Part shown: piece after piece, positions 6,056-6,582 of the stretch
How positions within the stretch are numbered: the first letter of the stretch is position 1
Layout: the number at the start of each line of letters is the position of its first letter
From: an uncultured Eggerthellaceae bacterium
GTDB lineage: Bacteria > Actinomycetota > Coriobacteriia > Coriobacteriales > Eggerthellaceae
DNA length: 6,582 nt
NCBI GenBank assembly: GCA_910589135.1
Contig: CAJUSL010000012.1
Coordinates: forward strand, 3,814-10,395
Reading direction: 5' to 3'
The notes under the pieces: model-generated
Told to the model about the DNA's origin: nothing
Seen by the model: the letters and a program-made list of their open reading frames with translations, nothing else
The model's database searches: none
Translations under genes and position numbers: made by a program

Positions 6056-6541
6056 CTAGACGAGTTCCTTGGCCTGCTTGCCCGTGATGCGCTCGGGGTC
6101 CAAGGCGAGCATGACGACGATGTCGCGCAGGGCGCAGCGGTCGACCTCCGCCTGCATGCTCGCGGCAGGCTCGCTTGGCGCCAGACGCTCCGTCAGTGCG
6201 GTCAGCGACGCCATGCGCTCCGACCCGTCGTCGACCACGCGCATGCGCCCGAACGCAATCACGCTCTTGAAATACGTCGTGAACTCGCTCGGCACCAGGT
6301 CGTCGTTCGCTACCACGCAAAAGCTTGCCTTGCCGTCGCGCGCGATGGCGTCCAACTTGTGCCCTTGCCGCGCGGAATGGAAGTAGATGCGACCGTCGGC
6401 ATAGACGTAGTTGAGCGGCACGGCATACGGATAGCCGTCGTCGCCATGAAGGGCCAAAACCCCGTGGTTTCCCTGCCGAAGAACCTGTTCGCATTCCTCC
6501 GCGGAAAGGGCCTGTCTCTTGCGCCTCATCTCCCTGGTCAT
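6056..6541 (-). CDS. NimA-like pyridoxamine 5'-phosphate oxidase family flavoprotein
   Basis: A 161-residue FMN-binding split-barrel protein of the pyridoxamine 5'-phosphate oxidase superfamily, closest in style to the NimA/nitroimidazole-resistance group. Visible features are the N-terminal MRRKRQALSAEECEQVL (5-21), the strand pair GVLALHGDDGYPYAVPLNYVY (27-47), IYFHSARQGHKLDAI (52-66) with the conserved YFH...GHK element, a core strand ASFCVV (72-77), and the later segment FKSVIAFGRMRVV (91-103). True PdxH activity is unlikely, since the protein is short and lacks the PdxH C-terminal part. The first ATG (6539-6541) is preferred because GAGGGG lies six bases upstream; the second ATG (codon 5) has purines directly abutting it. 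It reads in the same direction as metG but is separated by 263 bp with its own promoter between, so it is probably a separate transcript. Nitroreductase-type function or drug resistance cannot be concluded from sequence. Confidence 0.85.
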   Translation of the reverse strand: MTREMRRKRQALSAEECEQVLRQGNHGVLALHGDDGYPYAVPLNYVYADGRIYFHSARQGHKLDAIARDGKASFCVVANDDLVPSEFTTYFKSVIAFGRMRVVDDGSERMASLTALTERLAPSEPAASMQAEVDRCALRDIVVMLALDPERITGKQAKELV

Positions 6542-6582
6542 GGCCTGCCCCTCGTGTCCCTGCCGCCCGAATTCTGAACGAC

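Noticed and set aside
5793..6494. In-frame N-terminal extension of metG through the intergenic region
   Set aside because: It would cross the promoter and the nimA-like gene and has no MetRS homology; the ATG at 5792 has a good ribosome site and the family N-terminus.
6542..6582. Promoter for the nimA-like gene (CAGAAT about 30 nt before the ATG)
   Set aside because: Only 4 of 6 matches to the -10 consensus, and any -35 lies outside the window, so it cannot be supported.

Overview
The window is a dense, strongly GC-rich stretch of bacterial chromosome with G or C at most third codon positions. It carries seven protein-coding genes. No tRNA, rRNA, CRISPR array or insertion sequence was seen. 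High GC, extreme gene packing, an ATGA junction, GTG/TTG starts and a metG-tatD-...-rsmA order suggest a high-GC Gram-positive. An anaerobic actinobacterium of the Coriobacteriia/Eggerthellaceae type fits, but this is an inference from style and context and no marker gene proves it.

Layout. A P1-family (DmpA/NylC-like) self-processing peptidase is alone on the plus strand (58-1023). It converges, across 34 bp, on a minus-strand operon read from 5792 down to 1058: metG (methionyl-tRNA synthetase), tatD (TatD-type metal-dependent DNase), a flavodoxin-fold NAD(P)H oxidoreductase with a CxxCxxC motif, rsmA/ksgA (16S rRNA dimethyladenosine transferase, TTG start) and a LOG-family nucleotide phosphoribohydrolase. 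The junctions are a 3-bp gap, an 8-bp overlap, an 8-bp overlap and a 4-bp ATGA overlap, so one transcript with translational coupling is very likely. A good sigma70-type promoter (GTGTCA, 18 bp, TATAAT) sits 65 bp upstream of metG. The predicted leader between them holds a perfect 6-bp hairpin and a second, competing pairing around the ribosome binding site. Upstream, after a 263-bp GC-rich stretch with no recognisable gene, lies a minus-strand NimA-like FMN-binding split-barrel protein (6056-6541).

How the genes relate. metG and rsmA serve translation (tRNA charging and small-subunit maturation). tatD is their usual companion. In Bacillus the slot between tatD and rsmA holds the ribonuclease M5 gene, and in many Actinobacteria an rpf gene; here it holds a redox flavoprotein. 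A LOG gene follows rsmA, where many Actinobacteria have ispE. These substitutions, and the leader structure before metG, are the most interesting aspects. I see no strong evidence for a wholly new multi-gene system.
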